From: JBCCCJ01 sp039029315
GTDB taxonomy: Bacteria > Bacteroidota > Bacteroidia > J057
Assembly: GCA_039029315.1 (NCBI GenBank)
Contig: JBCCGK010000024.1
Coordinates: 1 to 64,000, forward strand
Reading direction: 5' to 3'
Length of the DNA: 64,000 bases
A program made the translations under genes and the position numbers. This document shows positions 28,701-37,533 of the stretch, piece by piece; within the stretch, counting starts at the first letter, position 1; every line of letters begins with the position of its first letter. The notes beneath the pieces are model-generated. The model saw nothing but the letters and a program-made list of their open reading frames with translations, searched no databases and was not told the DNA's origin.

Positions 28701-29073
28701 GCAAGGGCAGTTTGAGTTTATTGCTTTCCCAGAACTGGCACAACTGTCTTCAATCAACGCCATCCTGTCCAAAGATGTGGATGGCGATCAGGAAGATGAA
28801 TTGATTCTGGCAGGAAACCTGTTCACCTCGGAAATCGAAACGCCCAGAAACGATGCCGGATATGGATTGCTACTTCGGCATACGGATTCTAGCCATTTTT
28901 CGCCTATCAATCCCTCCGAAAGTGGACTGTTTCTTCCAGGAGATATAAAAGTGTTGCGTATGATGGAGCTTGATGGAAGTACAGTCCTCGTGGCAGGTGC
29001 GAATGACGGACCGATTTCCTTTTTTCGATTGCACATGCAAGCTGAGTCTGAGCGCCCACTGCTGGTCGAATGA
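25711..29073 (+). CDS. FG-GAP/VCBS repeat lipoprotein with ASPIC/UnbV domain (CRTAC1-like)
   Basis: An 1120-residue exported lipoprotein (signal peptide ending LLAISC, Cys25). Many FG-GAP/VCBS calcium-binding blades are visible by their D-x-N/D-x-D-G-x-x-D loops, for example GDLNGDGLPDMYF, IDINQDGLLDIYV, ADFDNDGYLDIL, GDVNGDGREDLYLG and SDVDGDGDLDFLLG. They fall into two propellers with an ASPIC/UnbV domain between them, near residues 520-610 (IELQGPEGNRQGIGAKIEVY, LRIIWPGKQVQ). Such proteins often accompany SusCD pairs and are thought to bind or present ligands at the surface. The gene follows the susD terminator and so is probably separately transcribed. Confidence 0.9.
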   Translation: MKNKILVAGIGSVSGIWLFLLAISCSDGEKEGAYLFRVVESSHSHIYFRNVIPENELTNSFVYEYVYNGAGVATGDLNGDGLPDMYFSSNLHENALYLNEGDLQFRYISKEAGVAGNRGWTTGVSMIDINQDGLLDIYVCKSGPFENRELLQNELYINQGTNEDGIPIFQESASKYGLDDASYSIQAAFLDFDLDGDLDMYLMNHNPQTVAFGKTEELSPLGDKFYVNEGGRYVEKSAAVGIYSNAISYGLGLGIGDLNLDGWPDMYISNDYDEPDYLYINNQDGTFQEVAKQATKHLSNFAMGNDIADFDNDGYLDILTLDMVAEDNYGMKTSMASMNPDKFARNVANGKHYQYMYNTLQKHSTYIDSAGIPFYSEIGQLAGISNTDWSWAPLIADFDNDGLKDIFITNGIKRDFRNKDFFHDMQAFRRSNPDALTNAEKINSLIERTPHRAYRNYFYRNNGGLRFENTSLSWINKPEEGYSNGAAYADFDLDGDLDLVMNNVDQEATLLENTSDRHAQHYLRIELQGPEGNRQGIGAKIEVYTQAGLQIFENYQVRGYQSSVQPGVHIGLGKQTVIDSLRIIWPGKQVQLVEDLTVDRRLTIAYQKQDIPSYEDMQADQPFFVPIAIQERMVHTENDYDDYQNQILLPHKMSQFGPAIAVGDVNGDGREDLYLGQSTGSVSRLYVQDIDGSFREVQAFDRERAYEDVDAAFLDIDQDGDMDLYVASGGNEFEAGDAHYQDRIYENVNGSLYHRPELLPDIVPISSSRIRIADYDKDGFPDLFVGGRHMPHQYPSPASSYLLHNHQGVFEEVSSTIAPDLKEIGLVTDASWSDFDADGDEDLCIVGEWMAPVLVENVDGTFRKLESASLEALTGWYFSVASSDVDGDGDLDFLLGNLGENYKYKASPEDPFEVYYHDFDDNGSKDLVLGYHNFGDLFPVRGKECSSQQMPKIKKMISSYDEFARSTVADIYGQEQLNEALHLSAYSFKSGILRNEGQGQFEFIAFPELAQLSSINAILSKDVDGDQEDELILAGNLFTSEIETPRNDAGYGLLLRHTDSSHFSPINPSESGLFLPGDIKVLRMMELDGSTVLVAGANDGPISFFRLHMQAESERPLLVE

Positions 29074-29387
29074 GGGGATGAATTGGTCAACGATTGTGCC
29101 TGACAAGCGTTGCCTACTGACCTCAACAGGATTTCATGCTGTCAATCTGGAGATAGCTGGATGAGGCGTTTCTTAAGAACAAGCCATCCAGTGAAAAGGA
29201 AGGGTTGCCAGCTAGAAGGGCGTGGGAGAATAAGAGAAACCATTCCGGTAAGAAATACAGATCAAATGATTCCACCATAGCATAGATTGGGAGAAACATT
29301 GGCCGAAAGACAGAAGAAAAAATTCACAAACCCAGACATTTGAGGCATCTTTGCGCTCTCCTTTTCAAACAATCTTCTACTTGACAA
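29074..29387. other. Intergenic region
   Basis: A 314-base gap between two large lipoprotein genes. No supported reading frame or strong hairpin. CATCTTTG at 29346-29353 is one base off the -7 consensus TAnnTTTG and lies about 35 bases before the next ATG, so it may be that gene's promoter. Confidence 0.4.
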
Positions 29388-32375
29388 ATGAAATTGATCC
29401 AACCACTTTTACCTATTTTTCTTATAGCTGGAGTCATATGGGCTTGTACGCCTTCCCAACATCCCTCCAATGCAGAAACTCCTTTGGCGTTTCGATCCGT
29501 TCTGGATCAGCAAGCACGGATGCTCACGATCGCTCTGAATGATGATGTTTGGGTGGCCTATGATGTTCAGACGGCGAGTCTGTACAAGAACTGGAAAGGA
29601 GATGTCCTCCTGGACGGGGCTGTCTATACCACCCAGCATGGTCCGCAGCCTACAAGTCAGGGATATCCCTATACACAAAAGGGAGAGTCCGATTCCTGGA
29701 TTTTGTTGAAAGATGGCAAAGAACTGCCTGCTCAGATTCAATATCTGGGACATCGATTCAAGGAGGGCAAGGTCTTTATCAATTTTGACCTCATTACGCC
29801 TGAAGGAGAGCATATCAGTCTTTCCGAATCACCAGCCTATCAAAGCAACGAAAAACAAGCAGGACTCAGGCGTCATTTCAGCATGTCAAACAATTCTGCA
29901 TATCAGGTGGCCCTGAGAACGACGCTTTCTTCCTTGGAACAGGACACTGACTACCAAACCGATGGTGAATTCACTACAGAACACAGCCAAACTGATGATT
30001 ATCCCTCCGGGTCACTATCCACCATCCGTGGAGTATTGACACTTGGGGCCGGGGAGACCTATTTATCCACTTTTTACCATCACAACTTTGACAAAATCGC
30101 AGAAGAAGTCGCCGCAGCAAATAGGGAGGAATCTGGAGATCAACCACGCAGCCTGGGAGCCAGCTTAATTGAACAATCAGATTGCAGGTCTTGCCACAAT
30201 GAAGAGGTCAAAACTGTAGGACCAGCATATCTGACCATTGCGAGAAAGTACAATGATGATGAGAAGACAGTCAAGACCCTCGCAGCACGGATCATTGCGG
30301 GAGGATCAGGAGTCTGGGGCATTGCACACATGACACCACATCCTGATCTCATGGAGGCAGATGCAGAGAATATGGTTTCCTATATTCTGTCCCTGGATGA
30401 TGAGGAAGACATAGGCTTCAACAAATATACACTTGGCTTGAAGTCCAGTCCATTGTCGTTGGAGGATCGCTATGAAGGGGAAGGCGGGAAAGGATTGATG
30501 GCTCATCTGTACTACAACGATGAGGGACTCCGTGCGTTGGATATCGAAGACAAGCTTCAAGCAGTGAAACAAGGAGCTGCTCCACACTTGCATTTGTTGT
30601 CAGAAAGAGACTTTGGGGGGAGACCAGAAAACTTTGCTGTAGCATATAAAGGAAGCATAGAGATTGAGAGAGAAGACAGCTATGGATTTCGATTGATCAG
30701 CGATGATGCTTCCTATCTGTACATAGATGGAGAACTAGTCATCGACAATGGAGGAGATCACGGCCCACAGATTGTAGATGGGGAAGTCTATTTGACTGCG
30801 GGAAAGCATCCGGTAAAAGTCCTTTTCCGGCAGGGTGGGGGAGGAGCAGCCCTTTCCTGGCAGTGGTTCAGCAAAGAAAAGGAAACCTTTGAGTTAGTGG
30901 GGGAAGATGTGCTCTCATTTGACAAGGCAGATATCGACCCAACCACCGTCTATACTCCCCCGGTCTCCATGGTAAAAACATCACCGGGAGATGGAGCCGC
31001 AGTAGATGGCGTACATCCTTCCTTTGACTTATCGCAAGCAAGACCGGATGACTTTGAACCCAAGGTTGGCGGCATTGATTTCTTGCCTGATGGCCGGATG
31101 CTCGTTTGTACCTGGGACGCTGAAGGAGCGGTCTATATGCTAGAGAACTGGCAGGCAGAGAATCCTGCCAGCATCAAAGTCAAACAAATAGCCTCTGGTC
31201 TGGCAGAACCCCTGGGATTGAAAGTGGTCAATGACAAGATCTACATTCTCCAAAAACAAGAGCTGACTGAGCTCATTGATCATAATGGCGATGACATCAT
31301 CGATGAATACCGAGCACATTCCTACGCCTGGAAAGTCTCTGCAAACTTCCATGAATTTGCCTTCGGACTGGTTTATCAGGACGGATACTTCTATGCAACT
31401 TTGGCAACGGCTATTTTGCCGGGAGGCGCCAGTGCACAGCCCCAGATTCCAGACAGGGGAAAAGTAGTCAAAATCAGTGAAGCAGACGGTTCTGTTGAAT
31501 TTGTTGCACATGGCTTGCGAACCCCTAATGGAATTGGGATTGGGGTGGATGACGAAATATTCATTGCTGACAATCAGGGAGACTGGTTACCCGCCAGCAA
31601 AATCGTTCACCTGAAGGAAGGGGCTTTTTATGGGAGTCACTCTGTCGATCCAATTGGAACCAAAGACTTGCCAGAAACCCTGCCCGTGGTGTGGTTGCCA
31701 CAGGACGAAATCGGCAATTCTCCCAGCACACCAATTTATCTGGACAAAGGACCATATGCAGGACAAATGATTCATTGTGAAGTCACCAATGGTGGCATCA
31801 AACGTGTTGCCATTGAGAAAGTCAATGGACAATATCAGGGTGCATTATTCAGATTTAGTCAGGGATTGGAAGCAGGAGTCAATCGCATTCTGTGGGCACC
31901 AGATGGCTCCTTGATGGTGGGAGGCATTGGGTCTTCCGGCAATTGGTCTCACAGTGGCGGGAAGAAGTTTGGCTTGCAACGTCTTTCCTATAATGAAAAG
32001 ACAACCTTCGAAATGCTGAAAGTCAGTGCACGAAGCAATGGCTTTCTCATAGAATTCACCGAACCTATTTCCCCGGAATATGAGGTTGGCGCAAAGGATT
32101 TTGTCATTCAGCAGTGGTACTATCAGCCAACACAAGAGTATGGCGGTCCCAAATTAGCAGAAGAAAACCTGAGCGTGAAGACCTTCAGTCTGTCTGACGA
32201 CAGAAAACAGCTATTTGTGGAACTGCCCGGAATGAAGGCAGGTCATGTGGTGTATATTAAGGTCAACAAAGCACTCAAAAGCGTATCTGGGCAAGCGTTA
32301 TGGTCTACAGAAGCATGGTATACCTTGAATGAGATTCCTGAAAATCAGACGATATCTGAGTTTGCCTCGAAGTGA
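29388..32375 (+). CDS. Cytochrome c - PA14 - sorbosone dehydrogenase-like lipoprotein
   Basis: A 995-residue exported lipoprotein (signal peptide ending GVIWAC, Cys20). After an N-terminal beta domain, residues about 255-340 form a cytochrome c module with CRSCH at 266-270 and a candidate axial Met315 in AHMTPHPDL. Residues about 365-500 look like a PA14 carbohydrate-binding domain (FRLISDDASYLYIDGELVID, VKVLFRQGGGGAALSWQW). From about 550 to 900 there is a glucose/sorbosone dehydrogenase-like propeller (GGIDFLPDGRMLVCTWD, LRTPNGIGIGVDDEIFIAD). A fitting role is periplasmic or surface sugar oxidation with electrons passed to the attached heme. This set is known from Bacteroidota and Planctomycetes. 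The exact substrate is unknown. Confidence 0.85.
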   Translation: MKLIQPLLPIFLIAGVIWACTPSQHPSNAETPLAFRSVLDQQARMLTIALNDDVWVAYDVQTASLYKNWKGDVLLDGAVYTTQHGPQPTSQGYPYTQKGESDSWILLKDGKELPAQIQYLGHRFKEGKVFINFDLITPEGEHISLSESPAYQSNEKQAGLRRHFSMSNNSAYQVALRTTLSSLEQDTDYQTDGEFTTEHSQTDDYPSGSLSTIRGVLTLGAGETYLSTFYHHNFDKIAEEVAAANREESGDQPRSLGASLIEQSDCRSCHNEEVKTVGPAYLTIARKYNDDEKTVKTLAARIIAGGSGVWGIAHMTPHPDLMEADAENMVSYILSLDDEEDIGFNKYTLGLKSSPLSLEDRYEGEGGKGLMAHLYYNDEGLRALDIEDKLQAVKQGAAPHLHLLSERDFGGRPENFAVAYKGSIEIEREDSYGFRLISDDASYLYIDGELVIDNGGDHGPQIVDGEVYLTAGKHPVKVLFRQGGGGAALSWQWFSKEKETFELVGEDVLSFDKADIDPTTVYTPPVSMVKTSPGDGAAVDGVHPSFDLSQARPDDFEPKVGGIDFLPDGRMLVCTWDAEGAVYMLENWQAENPASIKVKQIASGLAEPLGLKVVNDKIYILQKQELTELIDHNGDDIIDEYRAHSYAWKVSANFHEFAFGLVYQDGYFYATLATAILPGGASAQPQIPDRGKVVKISEADGSVEFVAHGLRTPNGIGIGVDDEIFIADNQGDWLPASKIVHLKEGAFYGSHSVDPIGTKDLPETLPVVWLPQDEIGNSPSTPIYLDKGPYAGQMIHCEVTNGGIKRVAIEKVNGQYQGALFRFSQGLEAGVNRILWAPDGSLMVGGIGSSGNWSHSGGKKFGLQRLSYNEKTTFEMLKVSARSNGFLIEFTEPISPEYEVGAKDFVIQQWYYQPTQEYGGPKLAEENLSVKTFSLSDDRKQLFVELPGMKAGHVVYIKVNKALKSVSGQALWSTEAWYTLNEIPENQTISEFASK

Positions 32376-32454
32376 GAGAGACAACACCAGAAAGAGCTTG
32401 GGTCTGATTGGTAAAAATCGTACGCATAACTAATTCCTCTAGCTGGAGCATTTA

Positions 32455-32502
32455 CAGCCCTTAATGACAAGCAAGCATCTGCCTGCATGTCGTTAAGGGC
32501 TG
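32455..32502. terminator. Long hairpin between convergent genes
   Basis: Fifteen-base arms CAGCCCTTAATGACA / TGTCGTTAAGGGCTG with one G-T pair, separated by 18 bases. It lies between the plus-strand cytochrome lipoprotein gene and the minus-strand operon end, and probably terminates both. There is no long T-run. Confidence 0.6.
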
Positions 32503-32540
32503 CCATAGGGAAATAGTGTGATTGATTGCTTGCTTTCCTT

Positions 32541-34019
32541 TTACTGGATTTGAAAAATCACATAGGCATTAATCGACAGGTGAAGGGTTTCTATCGAGCG
32601 AAATCTTCCATCCTTCCAGGGATTGTCCGTCGACATAGCGGTCAGGGTGTATCCCGTTAAGGCAACATTGCCAAGCGCTGGGGTGTAAAATCCTAGTGTT
32701 GCACTATAATATTTTTGAGACACTTGATTGTTCCAGGCATCTTTATAGGAAAAATTTCCCGTCCCTGCACTGATTCTCATGTATTGACTGATGGCAAAGC
32801 CTCCCTCAAAGTCCTGAAAACTGGCTGTTTCACTAAAATTGATAGAATTCTGATTGCCCACGATCTGCGACAGGGTGTAGGTGTCGAGATACCCCCCACG
32901 AAAGAATCCAACGAGTGAAAAGCCGCTCTGGGCTCTGTCCATGTTTCGGAGTCGACCAATTCTCCACCATACACTTCCCAGGGCTTGAAGCGTATTGATG
33001 GTGGGATCATTGGGATTTCTGTGATAATTGTTGCCAAGAAAGATCGATGTTCCAGCTCCCAATTTGAGAGATACCCTGTTTCTGAGCCGCTGAACATAAG
33101 CTTCCTTTTCTGCAAGTGCTTCCTCTCTTTTTGCTTGCCCTTCACGCTGTATGGCTATGTCTTTTTGAATCTTCGCCTGTCGGGCTTCTGATTCAGCCAA
33201 TTCTCTTGCTCGTTTTTCTTGCCTGATCTTTTCCTCGGCTTGTCGCCGTTTCTCTTTTTGAATTCGAGCTTCTCTTTCCGAGGAAGCCAATCTTTCCTTG
33301 ATGAGTTGGAGTTCTCGATTGACCCTGAATAGATCGGCCTCCATCTTGGCTTGTTCTTCTGCGGAAAGCAAGCGTTTTTGACCAGCTACAACCTTTGCTT
33401 TGGTAAAGGTGTGGGCATTGTCTTCATGAAAACTCATGCTGTAGATCGAAGGAGGGAAGACTGCGCTGCCTTCTTCCACTACTTTGACATAGAAGTCTAG
33501 TGTATCTGTATTGCGAACATATTCCTCGTGATCATCCAAAACAAAGCTTCCTTCCAAATATCGTTCGACCACTACTTTGACAAAGTATTGATCCTTGTCT
33601 TGGGTGTAATACACAGCGTCAGTTGAGGAAATGGACTGATAAATAATTTTCACGCCCCCCTTTTGAGGAGGAAAATAGCCAGCCTTGACATTGAACAGAT
33701 AGGATTCTATCGGCAATTCCTTGAGTGCCTTTCCCGTTGGGTCCAAATCGTTGGAGAAATGTGTCTCCTGATCAAGGACAATATCGGAGTAGATGGCATA
33801 TTTGATGATTTTGTCCTTGTCTTCAGCTGTAATATCTGACCTGCCCAACAAGGACAAATTGGAGCCAAATTGTTCGACCTTACTCGTAGCTGCTTCAAGG
33901 AAATTCCTGGCATCTATTTCGGACAATGGTGTTTGTGAAAAGGATCTTCCGCCAACCAGGAGCAAGGCCGCAAAAACCCAGATCATTCGCAATGAGTTGT
34001 TAGAGAAATAAGCGTTCAT
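32541..34019 (-). CDS. Exported coiled-coil protein with C-terminal beta-barrel-like domain
   Basis: A 492-residue exported protein, last gene of the minus-strand run. Signal peptide at about 10-29 (ending RSFSQ). Residues about 35-160 contain a domain patterned like part of the downstream-operon kinase tail (SNLSLLGRSDITAEDKDKII, then LPIESYLFNV). Residues about 219-312 form a strongly charged coiled coil (Arg, Lys, Glu, Gln-rich). Residues 316-492 alternate short aromatic/glycine strands as in outer-membrane barrels and end VIFQIQ. It could span from the outer membrane into the periplasm. The start overlaps the upstream stop as ATGA. No known family was recognised. Confidence 0.65.
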   Translation of the reverse strand: MNAYFSNNSLRMIWVFAALLLVGGRSFSQTPLSEIDARNFLEAATSKVEQFGSNLSLLGRSDITAEDKDKIIKYAIYSDIVLDQETHFSNDLDPTGKALKELPIESYLFNVKAGYFPPQKGGVKIIYQSISSTDAVYYTQDKDQYFVKVVVERYLEGSFVLDDHEEYVRNTDTLDFYVKVVEEGSAVFPPSIYSMSFHEDNAHTFTKAKVVAGQKRLLSAEEQAKMEADLFRVNRELQLIKERLASSEREARIQKEKRRQAEEKIRQEKRARELAESEARQAKIQKDIAIQREGQAKREEALAEKEAYVQRLRNRVSLKLGAGTSIFLGNNYHRNPNDPTINTLQALGSVWWRIGRLRNMDRAQSGFSLVGFFRGGYLDTYTLSQIVGNQNSINFSETASFQDFEGGFAISQYMRISAGTGNFSYKDAWNNQVSQKYYSATLGFYTPALGNVALTGYTLTAMSTDNPWKDGRFRSIETLHLSINAYVIFQIQ

Positions 34020-34849
34020 TTGTTTTTGTTTTGGGGTTGTAAACCAATGGATATGAGGTAGTCCTGTTTGTTGTGTGTAGGGACAAGCTCAGAAATCAGC
34101 CAGCCCGAATTGCTTGTGAGTCGATTGCATTCCTTCACAGAAAATGCCCAGCCATCCACATCGAGAAAATGAAAACTCATGTCCTCGAGATATTGAAGGG
34201 TTAGGTCTTTTCGCTGGATGGCATAGAGAAAGATGCTGAAGTAGTCAATCTGAATGTCTGTTCCTACAAGACTCACAGGTGTGTGGGTGTTGCGAAGGAC
34301 CTGAATCAGGCTGATAAAGTGTGCATCAGCGGAATTCGGCGGAACAAAAGCCAAACTGTCACGCTGATCCGACAGGAGAAAATCAATATCCTGAACCCCG
34401 ATGATGGTCCAGAATAATCCCCCATTCTTCAGAACCTTTTGCAGGAAAAGTGTGATGCTGACCTCTTCTCCCAGATAATCAGCATGGAAGTGCGCCTTGG
34501 CAATCAAGTCTTGTCCATATGGTTTGATGAATAATTGATTGCGGGAAACGATATGGGTGAAAGCCAACATCTTTTGTTGAAGGAGCTTGGTGCTGTCCTG
34601 TTGGATTTTTTGCAAATCAAACAGGCCAATGAGCTGCATCTCTCCATCTGTCAATTCTATGGTAGAATCTGCATAGGCGATAGCGTCCGATTTGGCCTCA
34701 TTGAATTTGTCCACAAACATGGACAGGGAGAGGTTGCGTTCGTTGAACGCATCAATCTGCCATTGCGGAATATCAGTGAGGGGAATTTGACTTCTCAAGA
34801 TCCCATAACCGCTAAGAAAGATGAGAAGAATAATGCGTGTTTTTGTCAT
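34016..34849 (-). CDS. Exported protein of unknown function
   Basis: About 277 residues from the ATG at 34849, chosen because it directly precedes a signal peptide (TKTRIILLIFLSGYGILRSQ); an upstream Met at 34891 would bury it. The mature part is mixed alpha-beta with no catalytic motif that I recognise (IELTDGEMQLIGLFDLQKI, GQDLIAKAHFHADYLGEEV). It is translationally coupled to the coiled-coil protein and lies 119 bases after the preceding exported protein of the same operon, so it probably works in the periplasm with both. Confidence 0.6.
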   Translation of the reverse strand: MTKTRIILLIFLSGYGILRSQIPLTDIPQWQIDAFNERNLSLSMFVDKFNEAKSDAIAYADSTIELTDGEMQLIGLFDLQKIQQDSTKLLQQKMLAFTHIVSRNQLFIKPYGQDLIAKAHFHADYLGEEVSITLFLQKVLKNGGLFWTIIGVQDIDFLLSDQRDSLAFVPPNSADAHFISLIQVLRNTHTPVSLVGTDIQIDYFSIFLYAIQRKDLTLQYLEDMSFHFLDVDGWAFSVKECNRLTSNSGWLISELVPTHNKQDYLISIGLQPQNKNK

Positions 34850-34968
34850 AATTGTAGGTTGAAATGTGCATAAGGGTCCTTGATTCAGCATCTGTCTTAC
34901 AGCAGATGAGAAGGCTCAGAACGGTCTCGTACATGGAAGAATGTTTTTTTTTCTTTTGTCGAGAGAAC

Positions 34969-35595
34969 CTATTCGGTTTTTAGTACTTTGATATTTCCTA
35001 AACTTATTTTGGGAATTTGGATCTTTTCGGGACCAATATCTTTTTCGATCATAACGACCTCTACTTCCACCTTTTTGATGGTAGAATCCTTGTAGACAAT
35101 TCGACCCTCAGCATCAAAGGCGATGAAATCCTGATAAATAAAGGCTACCCCGACCCATCTTCCATCTGGTGTGCGTTCCAGATCTGATACGCGTGCGATT
35201 TCGCTGAATTTGACTTTGACCACTTCATAGGGGAGGAGAAACAAATGCTCGAAGTATGGCATTACCTGAAAAACCTTGATGTCTGGTTTGGTGACACTCG
35301 AAACATGCACCTCCTGTTGCTTGTTCAAGAACAATTTGACGGCTTCCTTGATGGCCTCTCTTCGATATCTGGTTTCATATCCTTTGTCTCCAATGATGGA
35401 TATTTTGTCTGTCAATTCTGTGACGACTTCCTGTATGCGTTCCTTGAACGCATGGTCTTCCTCCTCTGACAATTTGATGATCGGGACAATGTCAGTCTCC
35501 TCTTTTGTGATGAGTTCGAATGGCTGATTCTGAGCAAAAATCCCTGGAATTAACTGAATCAGGATCAGCCACAAGATGATGAATCGGATGCTCAT
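34969..35595 (-). CDS. Exported protein sharing a domain with the kinase tail
   Basis: About 208 residues from the ATG at 35595, which starts a signal peptide (MSIRFIILWLILIQLIPGIFA). The mature protein has the pattern seen in the kinase C-terminus and in the coiled-coil protein: helix, ISIIGDKGYETRYRREAIKE, then VKLFLNKQQEVHV, a strand region, FLLPYEVVKVKFSEIARV, and a C-terminal strand pair (WVGVAFIYQDFIAF, VEVEVVMIEKD). It lies 166 bases after the kinase gene. It probably acts in the periplasm, perhaps through contact with the kinase's extracytoplasmic domain. That role is inferred. Confidence 0.6.
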   Translation of the reverse strand: MSIRFIILWLILIQLIPGIFAQNQPFELITKEETDIVPIIKLSEEEDHAFKERIQEVVTELTDKISIIGDKGYETRYRREAIKEAVKLFLNKQQEVHVSSVTKPDIKVFQVMPYFEHLFLLPYEVVKVKFSEIARVSDLERTPDGRWVGVAFIYQDFIAFDAEGRIVYKDSTIKKVEVEVVMIEKDIGPEKIQIPKISLGNIKVLKTE

Positions 35596-35761
35596 ATTTT
35601 TATTTTGAGAGTGAGAGTTTAGGATGTTAAATAGATAAGTAATTGGGCACAAGTAGATATGAAAATAAATCCAGCTAACTCGCTGTCTGACAGTCTATTC
35701 AATATTCATTATTCTTCATTCAAAATTAAGTTTTTGATAGGCAGCGGGGTATGTTTTGGGA

Positions 35762-37528
35762 TTATGGCTTGCTTAAATAGGTGTTGACATAGAGCAATTC
35801 AATTTTTCCTTCTGCATCTTTTTTGCTGGATACCTCCTTGACCTTCAGACTCGGAGAGGTGAAGATTTTTCTTACCAGCTCCTCTATACTCATTCCGCCA
35901 GTGGGGACATTGTTTTTCATAAGGACAACTGACACCGACCTGTCTTGAAAATAGGTGTCTATCATCCTGCCCATCAGCTTCTCCCGTTGATCAGGAGCAA
36001 TTCCTGTATCTCCCAGCAAGGGCCAATACTCAGACAAATTCCTTGGAGGAGAATAGGTAGTTTTTTTTGGGATCGGCTTTGGAGGAGGCACGGGCGTGGG
36101 CGTTGGAGGCGTGATCTTCACAGGTGTTTTCTCCTTCTTCTTAGGTTTCGGTTCTGGTTCTGGTTGAGGTCGGGCTGCGTCCTTCTCTTTATTGTCTGTC
36201 TGCTCAATCTGTGTCGGTTTCGAAACAGGAAGAGGCACCTTGGGTTGATCCTGCTCTTTTAACCAGAAGAAGCCTGCCAGCAAACCGATTCCTAGAACCG
36301 AAGCCAAAACCTGAAGAACAGGGAATTTTTTTCGGTGCTGTTTGATCAGTGGCCTGGAGACTTTATTGGTGTATGCGGATGGATTCTTGTAGGGTTGATG
36401 GACCTTCCCGGCAGTTTTGGACTTCTGGTTCTGTAGCTGCGTTTTTGGTCCAGGCGTAGTGATAGCCGGAGGGGGAACATACAGCTTCTTTTTTGGAAGT
36501 GGCCCTGTTTTGGCCTTGGGAGGAGCAGTCTTCATAGACTTTACGCCCTTCTGCGCATGTGTTACCACCTCATACAGGCTCTTTCCCCATTGTTGGGCTG
36601 AAGGTCTGCGGTTCGGATTGTGTATCCCGGAGTCAAAACATGCCAAAAACAAGGATTGAATCCTGGGTGTGAGGGCTTTCTTGAATGTCTCATGCGGTTG
36701 AGGCACGACACGGATATAAGAGGCATTCTCTCCAAAAGGAAACAGTCCATTGCGGATTTTGCTCATGAGATCCGTGCAATCGGAAAATTCTCCAGCAGCG
36801 GTGCCCACAAATGGATGGATTCGACAAAGAATCTGATAAAAAATGATCGCCATGCTAAATCGATCCCAGCTCTCAGGGATAAATGCTTGAGAAGGTTTGA
36901 GTCGGGCGGATTCTGGTGGCGCAAATTCCGGTGTTGCGACAGGTCCGTGGAATACCATCCGGGACTGATTGGCAATCTGGAAGGAATCAGTATCCAATAC
37001 GGAGACTTTGCCATCATTGGTCACTTCGATATTCCGAGGATTCATGTCAACAAGCACATAGATGTCTTGCCGATGAATCCGATAGATCGCTGCTGCGATA
37101 TTTGTGCACAGCTGAAGGCGAGCCATGAACCCTTTCTTGGTTTTTGCATCAAATTTCCCAGCCCATTTTTGCCCCTGTTTGGATAACTGATTCCCTGATT
37201 CGCAGAGGTATTGTAAGCTGATTCCATCTTGGAAGGCTTTTTTCATCACAAATCCTCGAAACTCACCATCCTTGTAGGCTACTGCTTCTGGCCAACAAAT
37301 CCGAAATCCGCTCCCTTCCAACTCATCCGGTTGATGGGCAACCATATAGGAGAGCCGCTGTTCAGTGGCTTCTGTGAGGAACTTGTCATGATATACTTTT
37401 ACACAATGGTTCGGAAATCTTTGGGAGGCCTGGATCTCATATACTGTTCCCTGTCCTCCGGGAGATCCCAATTGGTTGCCTACAATCAGCCTGCTGCCTC
37501 GGTCTGTATGCAAAATGTTGTTTCTCAT
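35762..37528 (-). CDS. Membrane Ser/Thr protein kinase, TerY-P triad type
   Basis: A 588-residue kinase. The N-terminal catalytic domain (about 14-320) has a glycine-rich loop (LGSPGGQGTVYEI, 20-32), the ATP-binding Lys44 (HCVKVYH), a catalytic loop VLVDMNPRNIEV with Asp161 and Asn166, and VLDTDSFQI, where DTD stands in place of DFG (Asp179). ATPEFAPPE resembles the APE motif. A basic/proline linker leads to one membrane helix (404-422), then a Pro/Lys-rich spacer and an extracytoplasmic domain (about 498-588) beginning LSEYWPLLGDTGIAPDQREK. It sits five bases after the PP2C gene. Together with the vWA gene this is the TerY-P triad arrangement. HRD and DFG are modified, but the key Lys, Asp and Asn remain, so activity is likely. 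Confidence 0.85.
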   Translation of the reverse strand: MRNNILHTDRGSRLIVGNQLGSPGGQGTVYEIQASQRFPNHCVKVYHDKFLTEATEQRLSYMVAHQPDELEGSGFRICWPEAVAYKDGEFRGFVMKKAFQDGISLQYLCESGNQLSKQGQKWAGKFDAKTKKGFMARLQLCTNIAAAIYRIHRQDIYVLVDMNPRNIEVTNDGKVSVLDTDSFQIANQSRMVFHGPVATPEFAPPESARLKPSQAFIPESWDRFSMAIIFYQILCRIHPFVGTAAGEFSDCTDLMSKIRNGLFPFGENASYIRVVPQPHETFKKALTPRIQSLFLACFDSGIHNPNRRPSAQQWGKSLYEVVTHAQKGVKSMKTAPPKAKTGPLPKKKLYVPPPAITTPGPKTQLQNQKSKTAGKVHQPYKNPSAYTNKVSRPLIKQHRKKFPVLQVLASVLGIGLLAGFFWLKEQDQPKVPLPVSKPTQIEQTDNKEKDAARPQPEPEPKPKKKEKTPVKITPPTPTPVPPPKPIPKKTTYSPPRNLSEYWPLLGDTGIAPDQREKLMGRMIDTYFQDRSVSVVLMKNNVPTGGMSIEELVRKIFTSPSLKVKEVSSKKDAEGKIELLYVNTYLSKP

Positions 37529-37533
37529 AATGC

